From DATASD01 sp035276765 (lineage in GTDB: Bacteria; Patescibacteriota; Saccharimonadia; Saccharimonadales; UBA4665), in assembly GCA_035276765.1 (NCBI GenBank), contig DATELH010000002.1:496001-560000 (forward strand): 64,000 bases of DNA, written 5' to 3'. Positions 1 to 9,036 of this stretch are shown here, piece by piece (positions within the stretch are counted from its first letter, which is position 1; each line of letters starts with the position of its first letter). Made by a program: the position numbers and the translations under genes. Under the pieces are notes generated by a model. That model made no database searches. It was given only the letters and a program-made list of their open reading frames with translations, and was not told where the DNA came from.

Positions 1-704
1 GCAAATTTGCTTACTTGGCGCTTGGGCGCATTGTGGCCCTTGGAGCCGGCGCCTTCGTAGCGCTTTTTAGAAGCGGCGTGCAAATATAGGTGGCTAAGCA
101 AGCCGTGCGAAAAACGTGCCCGGCGGGGCAATAGCGCACAGGCCAGTTCGAGCGGTACGCCCTCAATGTTTGCCTCCAAATATTTCAGAATGTCGTAAGA
201 AGTGTAGTGGGCCAGGGCAAGCGGCGCCAAAAAGTGCTCACAAAATTGCTTGTAGCCTTCCCAGGCTTCGCCGACAACATATTTTTTGAACGATAACGTG
301 TCGATAAACACCGGGCGTTTACCCACAAACTGCACGTTGTAAGCGCTGGCGTCCTTCAAGATCATGCCGTGTTCGAGCGCAAGCTTTTGAATGCGTAGGG
401 TGAGCAGCGCGGCATCTTTGAGTTGCAAAAACGACCACTCATACGGATATGAAATAAAGGGAATCGGCGTGGGCTGGATTATTTTGTAACGGGCAGCGTC
501 GGCGGGCAAAGAAAGTTTTTTGACATCCTTGTGTGCAACAATCAGGTTGCGTTCGACCAGCGCATCGTACAGGCCCGAAGTCATAAAATGATCGAAATCT
601 TCTTTGCCGGCCTGGTTGATTTGCCGGTACACAACGCCGTTATGCATAAAAATAAATCCGGCTGGATCGCGGAAGGAAGCGGCGTGCATATGGGTTTCGT
701 TCAT
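1..704 (-). CDS. SAM-dependent methyltransferase-like protein (NoeA-type), C-terminus off window
   Basis: About 234 codons are visible and the gene runs off the left edge. It starts at the ATG at 704, immediately after the stop codon of the small membrane gene 705-887, so the two are probably cotranscribed. The visible part carries a segment I associate with the N-terminal region of NoeA-like methyltransferases: ISYPYEWSF, then QLKDAALLTL, GMILKDASAYNVQF and RPVFIDTLSF, at about residues 75-140. The SAM-binding fold would lie in the missing part, so the catalytic function is inferred from family memory. The substrate is unknown. Pairing with a YLDPGTGS-type membrane peptide is, as I recall, typical of surface-polysaccharide loci. 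Confidence 0.6.
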   Translation of the reverse strand, partial: MNETHMHAASFRDPAGFIFMHNGVVYRQINQAGKEDFDHFMTSGLYDALVERNLIVAHKDVKKLSLPADAARYKIIQPTPIPFISYPYEWSFLQLKDAALLTLRIQKLALEHGMILKDASAYNVQFVGKRPVFIDTLSFKKYVVGEAWEGYKQFCEHFLAPLALAHYTSYDILKYLEANIEGVPLELACALLPRRARFSHGLLSHLYLHAASKKRYEGAGSKGHNAPKRQVSKF

Positions 705-887
705 TTATTTATTGTCTGATGGATTACTGCGCGACAGAATTGATTTGGTCTTGCGGAATGCATTTCCGATTACCCGGCGGCCAAAAATACCCACACCAGC
801 AGCTACCCCAACAAACGATTGGATCAGCATACTTCCGGTTCCCGGATCGAGATACGCAAACTGCGGCACAAAAATGTGTAAATTCAT
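705..887 (-). CDS. Small membrane protein with YLDPGTGS motif
   Basis: A 60-residue protein with an N-terminal AYLDPGTGSMLIQ stretch, one predicted membrane helix (about residues 18-40) and a basic, polar tail. I have seen the YLDPGTGS signature in small membrane proteins near capsule or methyltransferase genes; its function is not known to me. An AGGA ribosome-binding site lies 4 nt before the ATG. The stop codon abuts the ATG of the downstream methyltransferase-like gene, which suggests translational coupling. Confidence 0.6.
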   Translation of the reverse strand: MNLHIFVPQFAYLDPGTGSMLIQSFVGVAAGVGIFGRRVIGNAFRKTKSILSRSNPSDNK

Positions 888-1009
888 AACATCCTAACTT
901 CTTACATTTTACCTGAACATAGTGTAGCGTACCATACCTGGAGAAAGGCTTGAATATAATCTTCGCCAGCAGATTTATTCTGCGCCAAAGTATCGTATAC
1001 TGAAGCCAT

Positions 1010-1624
1010 ATGAAGAAACTCACCAAAAATTGGACACTTGAAAAAGCTTTGCCGTGGCTACTGCTTGTGGGTGGCGTGATTGGCGTGATTTGTTCGCTTG
1101 TCTTAACCTACGACCAGATCAAGATTTGGGTAAATCCCCACTACGTGCCGGTATGCAACCTCAACCCAATTGTGAACTGCGCCAGCGTCATTAACTCCAA
1201 CGAAGGGCACATCCTGGGCATTCCGGGGCCGTTCTTTGGTCTTTTGGCTTTTCCAGTGCTGGCAACCTTGGGTGTCGTGTTGCTTTCGGGCGCCAAGCTC
1301 AAGCGATGGATTTGGGTCGGCCTGGAAGGCGGCGCCATCGGCGGCGTGGTCTTCGCACTGTGGTTGTTCTGGCTGAGTCTGTACCGCATTCACGCGCTTT
1401 GCCCGTTCTGCCTCACCGTCGACGTCGTCATTTACACACTCTTTTGGTACATAACGCTCTACAACTTGCGGGCAGGACACATCCGGATGCCGACAGCGCT
1501 CAAGTCTGTTGAACGCTTTATGTTTAAGTATCAGTTCGATTTGCTCCTTTTGTGGCTGCTCATTTTGGCTGGGATTACGCTGAAGCATTTTTGGTACTTT
1601 TACGGTCCGAAGCTCGGCTTTTAA
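1010..1624 (+). CDS. Vitamin K epoxide reductase family protein (VKOR)
   Basis: A 204-residue integral membrane protein with about five hydrophobic helices. It has the VKOR cysteine pattern: a loop pair Cys49/Cys57 (VCNLNPIVNC), a following serine, and a CPFC redox motif at 131-134 next to a helix. Bacterial VKORs re-oxidise a DsbA-like thioredoxin and pass electrons to quinone, supporting disulfide formation outside the membrane. Many bacterial VKORs are fused to a thioredoxin domain. This one is not, and no DsbA partner is in the window. A TATACT -10 box at 996-1001 ends 8 nt before the ATG, so the mRNA may be nearly leaderless. Confidence 0.85.
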   Translation: MKKLTKNWTLEKALPWLLLVGGVIGVICSLVLTYDQIKIWVNPHYVPVCNLNPIVNCASVINSNEGHILGIPGPFFGLLAFPVLATLGVVLLSGAKLKRWIWVGLEGGAIGGVVFALWLFWLSLYRIHALCPFCLTVDVVIYTLFWYITLYNLRAGHIRMPTALKSVERFMFKYQFDLLLLWLLILAGITLKHFWYFYGPKLGF

Positions 1625-1765
1625 CCATAGGGATCGTGTTCAACGGGCACACTACATGCAGATTGCTTTTTGTGCTCTAAAAGTAGCATAACGGCGCTTC
1701 CGAGTGTGCCTCAGGAAAAGTATATCTGCCATCTATGCATGGTGCTATAATTTGGTAAAGCGGTT

Positions 1766-3136
1766 ATGAAAAAACATAAAAACGTCTTACAGAAAACTGC
1801 TGAAGCACCGGCCGAGGTCCTTGCCAGAACAGTTATAGCCACCCAGCGTATGGGCGCTGCCTTGCCCGGCGGAGCGGTCATTAAAAAAACCAAAGATTAC
1901 TGGCACATGCTTGGGCCAGGACTCACCACCGGAGCTTCCGACGACGATCCTTCAGGCATCGCCACTTATTCGCAAACGGGCGCCCAGTTCGGGTTCCATT
2001 TTTTGTGGTTGTCAGTGTGGACGTTTCCACTCATGGCCACTGTGCAAGAAATGTGCGCGCGTATCGGGCTGGTGACAGGCAGAGGGCTGGCCGGCAACAT
2101 CCGCATCCACTTTTCCAAGCGCATGCTGTATCTGTGCACGGTTTTGCTTTTTGCGGCCAACGCCTTTAACATCGGGGCCGACCTTGGGGCTATGGCCAAG
2201 GCCGTGCAGCTGCTCAATCCGCATTTGCCGTTTCCGCTCGTGATAGTCGTCATTACTATTGTGAGCTTGGGACTGCAGATTTTCACGCCTTACGTACGCT
2301 ATGCCAAATATCTTAAGTGGATGGCGCTCGTGCTGCTTTCATATATTGTGTCGGCGTTTTTGGCGCATCCGGATTGGGGCACGGTGCTGCACCACACTTT
2401 TGTACCGCAATTGTCGTTCAATAAAGACGAGATTTTGCTGGTCTGTGCGGTGTTAGGTACAACCATTTCGCCGTATTTGTTTTTTTGGCAAACGTCGCAA
2501 GAGGTGGAGGAGCAGATTTTGATGGGCAAAACCACGATGCACTTGCGGCGGCCCACCGACCCAAACGCCATCAAAAGCATGCGTGCCGACGTGTGGTCGG
2601 GCATGCTGCTGTCGAACTTGGTGATGTTCTTTATTATTGCCGCCTGCGGGAGCATTTTGTTCCCGCACGGCATTACGCACATCGAGAGTGCCGCGCAAGC
2701 CGCCGAGGGTTTGCGACCGTTCGCCGGAAATGCCACATACTTTTTGTTTGCCATCGGCATTATTGGCACCGGCATGTTAGCGATTCCGGTACTGGCTGGC
2801 TCGAGCTCGTATGCCTTGGCCGAAAGTTTCCGCTGGCGCGAAGGGCTATATCGCAACCTCGACCAAGCCTACGCCTTTTACGGTGTGATTATTATTTCGA
2901 TGCTGGTGGGGCTCGGCATCAACTTTATTGGGCTCGATCCGATCAAGGCACTTATTTACGCCGCCGTCGGCAACGCCCTGGTGGCACCGATTATTTTACT
3001 GTTGATCGTGCTCATGAGCAGCAACAAAAAACTGATGGGCCGGTGGGCAAATAAGCGTGCCTCGACCTACGTCGGTTGGCTTTGCGTACTGCTTATGACT
3101 GCATCGGGCGTCGCCGCCATTTTTACGCTGTTTTAA
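1766..3136 (+). CDS. Nramp-family divalent metal transporter homologue
   Basis: A 456-residue polytopic membrane protein (about 11 helices). It carries the Nramp helix-1 signature in a variant form, TGASDDDPSGIATYSQ at about 52-67, where classical transporters have DPGN. The helix-6 region (GTGMLAIPVLAGSSSYALAE) lacks the methionine-proline-histidine of canonical Mn/Fe transporters. Substrate choice may therefore differ, and Mg or another divalent ion is possible. A TATAAT box at 1746-1751 precedes the ATG by 14 nt. The stop codon abuts the stop of the convergent ABC permease gene with no spacer. Confidence 0.8.
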   Translation: MKKHKNVLQKTAEAPAEVLARTVIATQRMGAALPGGAVIKKTKDYWHMLGPGLTTGASDDDPSGIATYSQTGAQFGFHFLWLSVWTFPLMATVQEMCARIGLVTGRGLAGNIRIHFSKRMLYLCTVLLFAANAFNIGADLGAMAKAVQLLNPHLPFPLVIVVITIVSLGLQIFTPYVRYAKYLKWMALVLLSYIVSAFLAHPDWGTVLHHTFVPQLSFNKDEILLVCAVLGTTISPYLFFWQTSQEVEEQILMGKTTMHLRRPTDPNAIKSMRADVWSGMLLSNLVMFFIIAACGSILFPHGITHIESAAQAAEGLRPFAGNATYFLFAIGIIGTGMLAIPVLAGSSSYALAESFRWREGLYRNLDQAYAFYGVIIISMLVGLGINFIGLDPIKALIYAAVGNALVAPIILLLIVLMSSNKKLMGRWANKRASTYVGWLCVLLMTASGVAAIFTLF

Positions 3137-4378
3137 TTACTCGTGCCGGAGGGCTTCGATAGGATCTTTGCGTGCCGCCTTGAGCGCCGGCGCCGTGCCA
3201 AATAGCACGCCAACGGCAATCGAAACAGCAGTGGCAACGACGATGGCCTGCCAGGAAATACTCGGCTTGAGGTCGCTATAGGCGTGGAGCAATAGGTCGA
3301 TGAGTAACGAAAACAGCACGCCGATAGCGCCGCCTGCGCCACTCAACACACCCGCCTCAAGCATAAATTGCCGCCAAATTTGCCGGTTGGTCGCGCCGAT
3401 CGCTTTGCGCACGCCAATTTCGTGCATACGTTCAGTAACGGAGACCAGCATCACGTTCATAATGCCCACGCCGCCAACCAGCAGGGAAATTGCCGCCACG
3501 CCCGTAATCAGTTTGGTGAGCAGGTCGAGTACATGGCTCGTCGAAGCGACCGCCTCTTTGGCATTCAACACACTAAAATCTTGCTGGCCGCCGTGTTGGC
3601 TTAGCAAGGCCCTGTTTATGGCGCTAATGGCGGTGGCAGTCTGCCCGGCGTCGTGCGGTTTTACCAAAATAGCATACACTGGTGTGGTGTTGTTGCCCAG
3701 CTTGTTTGCGACGCTAAACGGAATAAAAATCGTGTTATTAAAATTGGCTACCGGCGAAAGCGGCACGTTGGCAAAATCATCGAACACGCCACGCACGGTG
3801 AGCGTACGCCCACGAAATTCAAAGCTCATGCCAAGGGGGGTTTCTTCTTGGAACAGACGCTGTGCTACACTTTTGCCGATCACCGCGCTGTTCTGGTCTT
3901 GGTCGTCATCGCGAAAAAACCCGCCGGCGCGTACAGATTGGTTTAAAAGCTTCGGCAAGTCACCACTGGTGCCAATGACGGTTATACCGGCTGACTGCAC
4001 TTTGCCGTCAATTTTTATCTGCCCAGGAACCTGGGCGAGCGGGGCGGTCATGGTCACGCCTTGCACGCGCGCGACGGCACGCACGTCTTGATCATTCAAC
4101 GACGCCTGGGCGGATGGACCGCTAAAAATATCGGTGCCCACAAAGCTGCCGCTGCCGTGCTGGTCGTGTATGTTGCCCGGCACAACGGTGATCAAATTCT
4201 TACCAAAATGTCCCAGCTGTCCGGCAATTTGCTGTTTTACCCCTTCGCCAATGCCAACTACCGTCACCACCGACACAATGCCGATAATAATGCCAAGCAT
4301 AGTTAGCAAGCTGCGCCACTTAGTACTGCGTACGCCAGCAATGGCCATCTTGAGTTCGCCGCGGACTACGGTGCTCAT
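3137..4378 (-). CDS. MacB-like ABC transporter permease
   Basis: A 413-residue protein with an N-terminal transmembrane helix, a large extracytoplasmic MacB-like periplasmic core domain (about 45-270) and a C-terminal FtsX-type domain with three helices. Family motifs include SLLVGGVGIMNVMLVSV, ERMHEIGVRKAIGA and the terminal DPIEALRHE. This is the type VII ABC architecture, used in mechanotransmission or export of peptides and lipoproteins. Its ATG overlaps the stop of the ATPase gene by 4 nt (ATGA), so the pair forms an operon and very likely one transporter. The substrate cannot be inferred. Confidence 0.88.
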   Translation of the reverse strand: MSTVVRGELKMAIAGVRSTKWRSLLTMLGIIIGIVSVVTVVGIGEGVKQQIAGQLGHFGKNLITVVPGNIHDQHGSGSFVGTDIFSGPSAQASLNDQDVRAVARVQGVTMTAPLAQVPGQIKIDGKVQSAGITVIGTSGDLPKLLNQSVRAGGFFRDDDQDQNSAVIGKSVAQRLFQEETPLGMSFEFRGRTLTVRGVFDDFANVPLSPVANFNNTIFIPFSVANKLGNNTTPVYAILVKPHDAGQTATAISAINRALLSQHGGQQDFSVLNAKEAVASTSHVLDLLTKLITGVAAISLLVGGVGIMNVMLVSVTERMHEIGVRKAIGATNRQIWRQFMLEAGVLSGAGGAIGVLFSLLIDLLLHAYSDLKPSISWQAIVVATAVSIAVGVLFGTAPALKAARKDPIEALRHE

Positions 4379-5235
4379 TTTTGGACTCCTGCTTTGCTTT
4401 TGTGCGGTTTTTTCTTGGCCGTTTTTTTGGCTTTTGGTTTGCCGTCTTCATCGCGCACTTTCATGAGAACGGATACGCCAGCCAGGTCGTCTTCTTCGGT
4501 AGTCGTGGGGATGGTATACATGACCTTGCGGGCGGTGGCGGCAATTTCGCCGATTGCGGTTTGTTCGTCGTGCACAATCGCGCCGTCGTGCATATACACT
4601 ACGCGCGTGGCATAACGGGTGAGTTCGGGATTGTGGGTGACAAACAAAATGGTGTTACCGGTTTTGTGAATTTCACTGAGCAGTTCCATGACCAACCGGC
4701 TGGCAGCACTATCGAGGTTGCCGGTGGGTTCGTCGGCGATGATGAGTTTGGGATTGTTCACGAGCGCCCGCGCAATGGCGACGCACTGCGTTTGGCCGCC
4801 GCTTAAATGGCGCGGAAAGTAATATTCGCGGTCGCGCAAGCCCACGCGCTCCAACATGTTACTGGCCAGCTTGGCCCGGTGCCCAGCCGACATACCCTTG
4901 TACACCAGCGGCAGCGAAACGTTTTCGAGTACCGTCAAGCGCGGCAACAAATTGAACGACTGGAAAATAAACCCGATGGTATCTCGGCGAATCCGAGCCC
5001 GGCGCCCAGCGCGCAACTTGGAAGCTTCGCGGCCGCTTAGTTTGTACGAACCGTGCGTCGGATGGTCGAGCAAGCCAATCACATTCATGAGCGTCGATTT
5101 GCCTGAGCCGCTCGGCCCCATCACCGCAACGAACTCGCCCGGCTCGATTTTTAAACTCACTTCGTCGAGAGCGACGTTTGTCGCATCACCAAAGCCAAAA
5201 AGCTTGCTAACGTTGTCGAGTTCGATAATGGCCAT
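4375..5235 (-). CDS. ABC transporter ATP-binding protein (MacB/LolD-like)
   Basis: A 286-residue ATPase. Walker A is GPSGSGKST at 40-48, the Q-loop is in FIFQSFNLLPRL, the signature is LSGGQTQCVAIARAL, and Walker B is LIIADEPTGNLD followed by the switch His in FVTHN. In the signature the arginine usual in LSGGQxQR is cysteine. A Lys-rich tail of about 50 residues follows the fold and is absent from compact LolD proteins. I prefer the ATG at 5235 over the in-frame GTG just before it. A TACACT box at 5244-5249 ends 8 nt upstream. The gene is cotranscribed with the overlapping permease. Confidence 0.9.
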   Translation of the reverse strand: MAIIELDNVSKLFGFGDATNVALDEVSLKIEPGEFVAVMGPSGSGKSTLMNVIGLLDHPTHGSYKLSGREASKLRAGRRARIRRDTIGFIFQSFNLLPRLTVLENVSLPLVYKGMSAGHRAKLASNMLERVGLRDREYYFPRHLSGGQTQCVAIARALVNNPKLIIADEPTGNLDSAASRLVMELLSEIHKTGNTILFVTHNPELTRYATRVVYMHDGAIVHDEQTAIGEIAATARKVMYTIPTTTEEDDLAGVSVLMKVRDEDGKPKAKKTAKKKPHKSKAGVQK

Positions 5236-5324
5236 CACTAGCTAGTGTACCCTCGGGGTTACACCTGCCGCAAGGTGTTTTTGTGGTAAAATTTTATTTT
5301 TTCATCACAATAATGCAAAAAATA

Positions 5325-6209
5325 CTACACTAGCAACGCCTCGGCTTGTGACAATGTTAAGTCCGGACGCAGTTGGCGGTATGCTGCACCGATGGCGTGC
5401 GGATCTTCGTCGAGTACCGCATCCAGGATTTTACCCGCAATGAGAGTGGGCAGCTGCGCGTCAAAACCAACTTGTTCCATGTGCGCCACCAGTTCGAGAT
5501 TGGCTCTCAAGAGCTCGTCAAAAGTTGCGGTAAATTTTTGCAGCGGCACCATAGCGTGCTCTGCAAAATTGTTGGCGCCAGTTGGTCGGCTAAAGGTGTC
5601 GTCAAAATAATCAAACGGCTTTTGTAGGGCAATCATGAGGTCAATTTCGGCTGCGTCTATCCCTTCGCTGGAAAGCTCAGGCCATGCAGGACCGTACGCG
5701 TTCCGGGCCTGAATGGCGTGATGGCGCGCAATAAGCAAGCCCAACTTTTTGCTAGCCTCGTCGGTGGGGTCGGCCACGGTTTGTGCCATCTCATAGCCGT
5801 ACTGAGTGTGCAATCCATATTTTTCCGCATACTTTGGACCGCAAGCATTCACTTTTGCAACTTCCTTAGCTGGCACAAAAGTGAGACCGGCGTCGGCCAC
5901 AAGCAAGGCTTGGCCAAAAAGCTTCGCATCAAACTGTTTGGGTAATTTACTGCGAACCGCCTCATCGGCCAGGACGGTGTTAGCTAGCGCTACTTGCCGG
6001 AGGCCGTGGTCGAGCATGTGAGGCAGAGCTTCGGAAAGGGCTGGCGCCACGGCTTCGCCACGCCGACCGGGAGCGAAGCAAAGCTGCCGCGCCAAAGATG
6101 TTACGGCGTCATCTTTAAGCGCTTCCGGTGACACTACAGTGTCAAGCGTCGGCGCCAGGCAATCTGGGCCATTTGCAAGGTACGTTCGATATATTTCTTC
6201 AGCAGCCAC
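5325..6209 (-). CDS. Hypothetical protein
   Basis: I do not recognise this protein (294 residues from the GTG at 6209). It is soluble and helix-rich, with no signal peptide or clear motif. A His-rich stretch, ARHHAIQARN, is the only possible metal-binding hint. The open frame extends to a TTG at 6263, but a TATAAT-type -10 box on this strand (6235-6240) lies inside that extension, so the GTG at 6209, about 19 nt past the likely transcription start, is the more plausible start. Codon usage looks like the neighbours. It probably belongs to a lineage-specific family. Confidence 0.6.
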   Translation of the reverse strand: MAAEEIYRTYLANGPDCLAPTLDTVVSPEALKDDAVTSLARQLCFAPGRRGEAVAPALSEALPHMLDHGLRQVALANTVLADEAVRSKLPKQFDAKLFGQALLVADAGLTFVPAKEVAKVNACGPKYAEKYGLHTQYGYEMAQTVADPTDEASKKLGLLIARHHAIQARNAYGPAWPELSSEGIDAAEIDLMIALQKPFDYFDDTFSRPTGANNFAEHAMVPLQKFTATFDELLRANLELVAHMEQVGFDAQLPTLIAGKILDAVLDEDPHAIGAAYRQLRPDLTLSQAEALLV

Positions 6210-6284
6210 GGTATAACCTACATATAGGATGTGTATTATACGCGGCACCTCTCCTATTTTCAAGCATAATTAGCCGGCCTCGTG

Positions 6285-6290
6285 TATACT
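6285..6290 (+). promoter_or_regulatory. -10 box of tRNA-Ser
   Basis: TATACT ends 10 nt before the first base of tRNA-Ser, the spacing expected for a tRNA promoter. It supports the consensus -10 used elsewhere in the window. Confidence 0.6.
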
Positions 6291-6300
6291 AAGGGCACTT

Positions 6301-6390
6301 GGAGAGGTGCAAGAGTGGTTGAATTGGCACGCCTGGAACGCGTGTGTGGCGGCAACGTTACCAAGGGTTCGAATCCCTTCCTCTCCGCCA
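6301..6390 (+). tRNA. tRNA-Ser (GGA)
   Basis: A 90-nt tRNA with a GGAGAGG acceptor arm pairing with CCTCTCC, a long variable arm typical of class II tRNAs, the T-loop GGTTCGAATCC and an encoded CCA end. The anticodon loop is CTGGAAC, giving anticodon GGA, which reads UCC and UCU serine codons. Confidence 0.95.
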
Positions 6391-6421
6391 AAAACAGCCA
6401 GAACACCTCGGTTGTTTTTTT
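6391..6421 (+). terminator. Terminator of tRNA-Ser
   Basis: AAAACAGCC pairs with GGTTGTTTT (9 bp including one G-U), with a 10-nt loop and a run of T right after. It starts directly after the encoded CCA. Confidence 0.7.
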
Positions 6422-6423
6422 AT

Positions 6424-7506
6424 TTAAAACGGCCGGCGCTGGCGGTTCGGGCGTGGATTGCGGATGTATTCGTGCAAGGTGCTGCCGTCTTTGCCGGAAC
6501 GAAGAGTTGCTGCAACGTCGATGCGCTCGTACAGGTTTCGACTTAATGCCGACGATACGACCTTTAGCTTGTTTGCCACACCAGGCTCGGTGGTCGCGAG
6601 CAAGTTTTCCAGTGGATCCCAGGGCGCATTTTTTAAAATGCTACGGCAAATGTGATCGCGCACAGTCACCACTGTAATATCTTCCGTGTAGTCGCGCTTT
6701 TTGCGCGCTTCATCTTCACCATGCAGTGGAACGTAGAGCATCTTTTTGACTTGCAATTTATCGGTGAGGGCAAGCGAACCCGCGCCATGACTTACCACAC
6801 TTATATCCCAGTTGCCGCGCATGCGTGTGCGGTCGCGCTCGTTGCCCACCGAGCCAGGCAATTGCGACAAGTTTTGGCGGTAGGTGCTGGGCACGGCGAA
6901 CGACGGGTTGGAATCCGAGCCATCTTTTTGCCGGCGGTTGTAGGCGAGCATGGTTACAAGTTCGGACGCAAAACCTTCGTATTCATGCTGCGTTTTTTCA
7001 CTCCAACTAGCTTCGTTTGCTTCTTTGAGGGCCATAATTTTATGCCCGACTTCGGTCACATCTTCATGAAATACCCGCACTTCTTTGGTTTCGGGTGACT
7101 CATCCTTTGCCCAGCGCATGTACAGTGGCAGGGCGGCCATAGCCAACTCCACACGCCATAAATGCATGGTATCGTCTTCGGCCGGGTCGTGCAGGTCGAG
7201 TGCGTTAGTAAAAGCGTCTTCGGCGGCTTCAAAGCAGGCGTCAATTGAATAAGCTTTCCGCAGGTCTGGATTGCCGCCGATAACAAATGCCTGTTCAACC
7301 GCAACCCAGCCGCTTACTTCTTGCGTGTTGCCGGTTGGATAGTTGTCGAGTTGGCCGCGAATGCCCTCGAGCCCGCGGGCGGGCAGTTGGTCGTACGGCT
7401 TGGACGGTCCATTCACTAGGTAACGGCCCACGGCATGACTGGCGTTCGCTTCTGCCAGTTCGACAGAAGAAGTTACAGGAAGCGCGTCATCAATTTCGTG
7501 TGTCAT
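6424..7506 (-). CDS. Hypothetical protein
   Basis: A 360-residue soluble acidic protein that I do not recognise. It has no signal peptide or transmembrane segment. The N-terminal 200 residues look helical (CFEAAEDAFTNALDL, WRVELAMAALPLYMRW). The C-terminal part, about 235-340, reads more like mixed alpha/beta and ends in a basic RPNRQRRPF tail. The stop lies 3 nt beyond the tRNA-Ser terminator of the opposite strand. No ribosome-binding site is obvious before the ATG. Confidence 0.6.
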   Translation of the reverse strand: MTHEIDDALPVTSSVELAEANASHAVGRYLVNGPSKPYDQLPARGLEGIRGQLDNYPTGNTQEVSGWVAVEQAFVIGGNPDLRKAYSIDACFEAAEDAFTNALDLHDPAEDDTMHLWRVELAMAALPLYMRWAKDESPETKEVRVFHEDVTEVGHKIMALKEANEASWSEKTQHEYEGFASELVTMLAYNRRQKDGSDSNPSFAVPSTYRQNLSQLPGSVGNERDRTRMRGNWDISVVSHGAGSLALTDKLQVKKMLYVPLHGEDEARKKRDYTEDITVVTVRDHICRSILKNAPWDPLENLLATTEPGVANKLKVVSSALSRNLYERIDVAATLRSGKDGSTLHEYIRNPRPNRQRRPF

Positions 7507-7596
7507 AGCGGTTGATTACTAAAAATACCACTGAATTGTAGTTATGTCCAGAAAGTTTCAACACTAGCATAAACCTACGCCTCTCGATTTGTATAT

Positions 7597-7614
7597 TATA
7601 CTAAAGGTAAGGAG
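7597..7614 (+). promoter_or_regulatory. -10 box and strong Shine-Dalgarno of the MBL hydrolase
   Basis: TATACT (7597-7602) is followed by AAGGAGG (7608-7614), 5 nt before the ATG at 7620. It is one of the clearest canonical ribosome-binding sites in the window, so the organism does use anti-SD pairing despite many apparently leaderless genes. Confidence 0.65.
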
Positions 7615-7619
7615 GGCGT

Positions 7620-8270
7620 ATGAACATTACAAAATATGAGCATGCATGTCTGGTCGTGGAAGAGCAGGGCAAAAAACTGATTATAGACCCTGGTGTCTTT
7701 ACTACCTCGTTGCAAGATTTTAGCAATGTCGTGGCGGTAGTGGTGACACACATGCATCCCGATCATCTAAACCCCGAAACACTGCAAAAAATTGTGGCCG
7801 CCAACCCGGATGTGCAGATTTTTACCACTACCGAAGCAGCAGCACAAATCACCAACTTGCCAACCACAGCCGTGACGGGTGACGATTCCACGCAAGTAGC
7901 GCCGTTCACCCTGGAATTTTTTGGCGCCCAGCACGCCGAAATCCACCCGGCTATACCCCGCATCCAAAATGTGGGCGTCATGGTGAACGACACTTTTTAT
8001 TACGGCGGCGATTCGTACACCACACCCCAGCGGCCGGTACAGGTTTTGGCTGCGCCAACTTCGGCGCCATGGCTCAGGGCTGCAGAACTCATTGACTATC
8101 TGCGCATGGTAAAACCGGCGCAAGCCTTTGCCACGCACAACGCGCTGCTGTCCGACATCGGGCACAACATGATGAACGACATCGTCAAGAACACCTGCGC
8201 CGAAACCGATGGTGTGTTTACATTTTTACAGCCAGGCGACACCTTGCAAGTGACTGCTAATCAACAATAA
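7620..8270 (+). CDS. Metallo-beta-lactamase-fold metal-dependent hydrolase (UPF0173-like)
   Basis: A 216-residue single-domain MBL-fold protein. The metal-binding THMHPDHLN motif sits at about 43-51, preceded by the IIDPG strand. Later metal ligands are probably the Asp in YYGGDSY (about 125) and the His in FATHNALL. The size and motif resemble UPF0173 or UlaG-like hydrolases, whose substrates are mostly unknown. It is preceded by a canonical AAGGAGG site. Its 3' end overlaps the convergent pyrH gene by 14 nt. Confidence 0.8.
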   Translation: MNITKYEHACLVVEEQGKKLIIDPGVFTTSLQDFSNVVAVVVTHMHPDHLNPETLQKIVAANPDVQIFTTTEAAAQITNLPTTAVTGDDSTQVAPFTLEFFGAQHAEIHPAIPRIQNVGVMVNDTFYYGGDSYTTPQRPVQVLAAPTSAPWLRAAELIDYLRMVKPAQAFATHNALLSDIGHNMMNDIVKNTCAETDGVFTFLQPGDTLQVTANQQ

Positions 8271-8967
8271 GTGTGCCGACGTCGTTGCCCTGGGAGGCAC
8301 GCAAAAAGTTGCCTTCCTTCATGGCGTCGAACACCATCACCGGCAGGTTTTGTTCGAGCGCCAGGCCCAGCGCCGCTTTGTCCATCACCTTGATGGCTGC
8401 CGTTTCGAGCGCCTTTTGGTGGGTGAGCTGGTGGATACGCGCGGCGTCGGCAAATTTGTTGGGATCTTTGTCGTATACACCATCGACTTTGGTAGCTTTG
8501 AGCACGATGTCGCAATCGAGCTCAAGGGCGATGCTCACTGCAGCGGTGTCGTGCGTAAAATATGGTCGGCCAATGCCACCAGCGATGATGAGCACACGAT
8601 TGCGCTCCAAGTGTTTTTCGGCCAAACGGTACGAGTACGACTCCACCACTTGTGTGGCGTAGATGTTGCTCATGCAGCGCGTGGTGAGGCCTTCGCCTTC
8701 AAAAATATCGGTAACAGCCATGGCGTTCATGAGGCCGCTCAGCATGCCCATTTGGTCGGCCGTCACGCGGCGGATACCGTTGCCGGCAAGCTCGGCGCCA
8801 CGCACCACATTGCCACCGCCAACAATCAAAATAACATTACAGCCGCTTTCGACAACTTTGCGCACTTCACCGGCAATGTAGCGCACCACAACCGGGTCAA
8901 TACCAAACTCGTGGCTACCCGACAATTGCTCGCCTGAAAATTTGAGTAATATGCGTTTATAGCCCAT
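8257..8967 (-). CDS. pyrH: UMP kinase
   Basis: A 236-residue amino-acid-kinase-fold protein that phosphorylates UMP to UDP for pyrimidine nucleotide supply. It shows the bacterial hexameric UMP kinase pattern: KFSGEQL near the N-terminus, GGGNVVRG at about 54-61, the ADQMGMLSGLMNAM helix, and KVDGVYDKDPNK near the nucleotide-binding region. The frame is open 21 codons further upstream, but the ATG at 8967 (MGYKRILLK) matches family starts and has a TACAAT -10 box at 8976-8981, 8 nt upstream. It overlaps the convergent MBL gene by 14 nt. Confidence 0.93.
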   Translation of the reverse strand: MGYKRILLKFSGEQLSGSHEFGIDPVVVRYIAGEVRKVVESGCNVILIVGGGNVVRGAELAGNGIRRVTADQMGMLSGLMNAMAVTDIFEGEGLTTRCMSNIYATQVVESYSYRLAEKHLERNRVLIIAGGIGRPYFTHDTAAVSIALELDCDIVLKATKVDGVYDKDPNKFADAARIHQLTHQKALETAAIKVMDKAALGLALEQNLPVMVFDAMKEGNFLRASQGNDVGTLIVD

Positions 8968-9036
8968 TAGGCCGCATTGTAGCAGACAGTGCCCAGCCAA
9001 TGCTATACTTTCAAAGTTGTAACCGGACAAAAAATT

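Noticed and set aside
5325..6263. Longer version of the hypothetical gene starting at TTG 6263
   Set aside because: The likely -10 box (6235-6240) is inside that extension, so a start at GTG 6209 is more probable.
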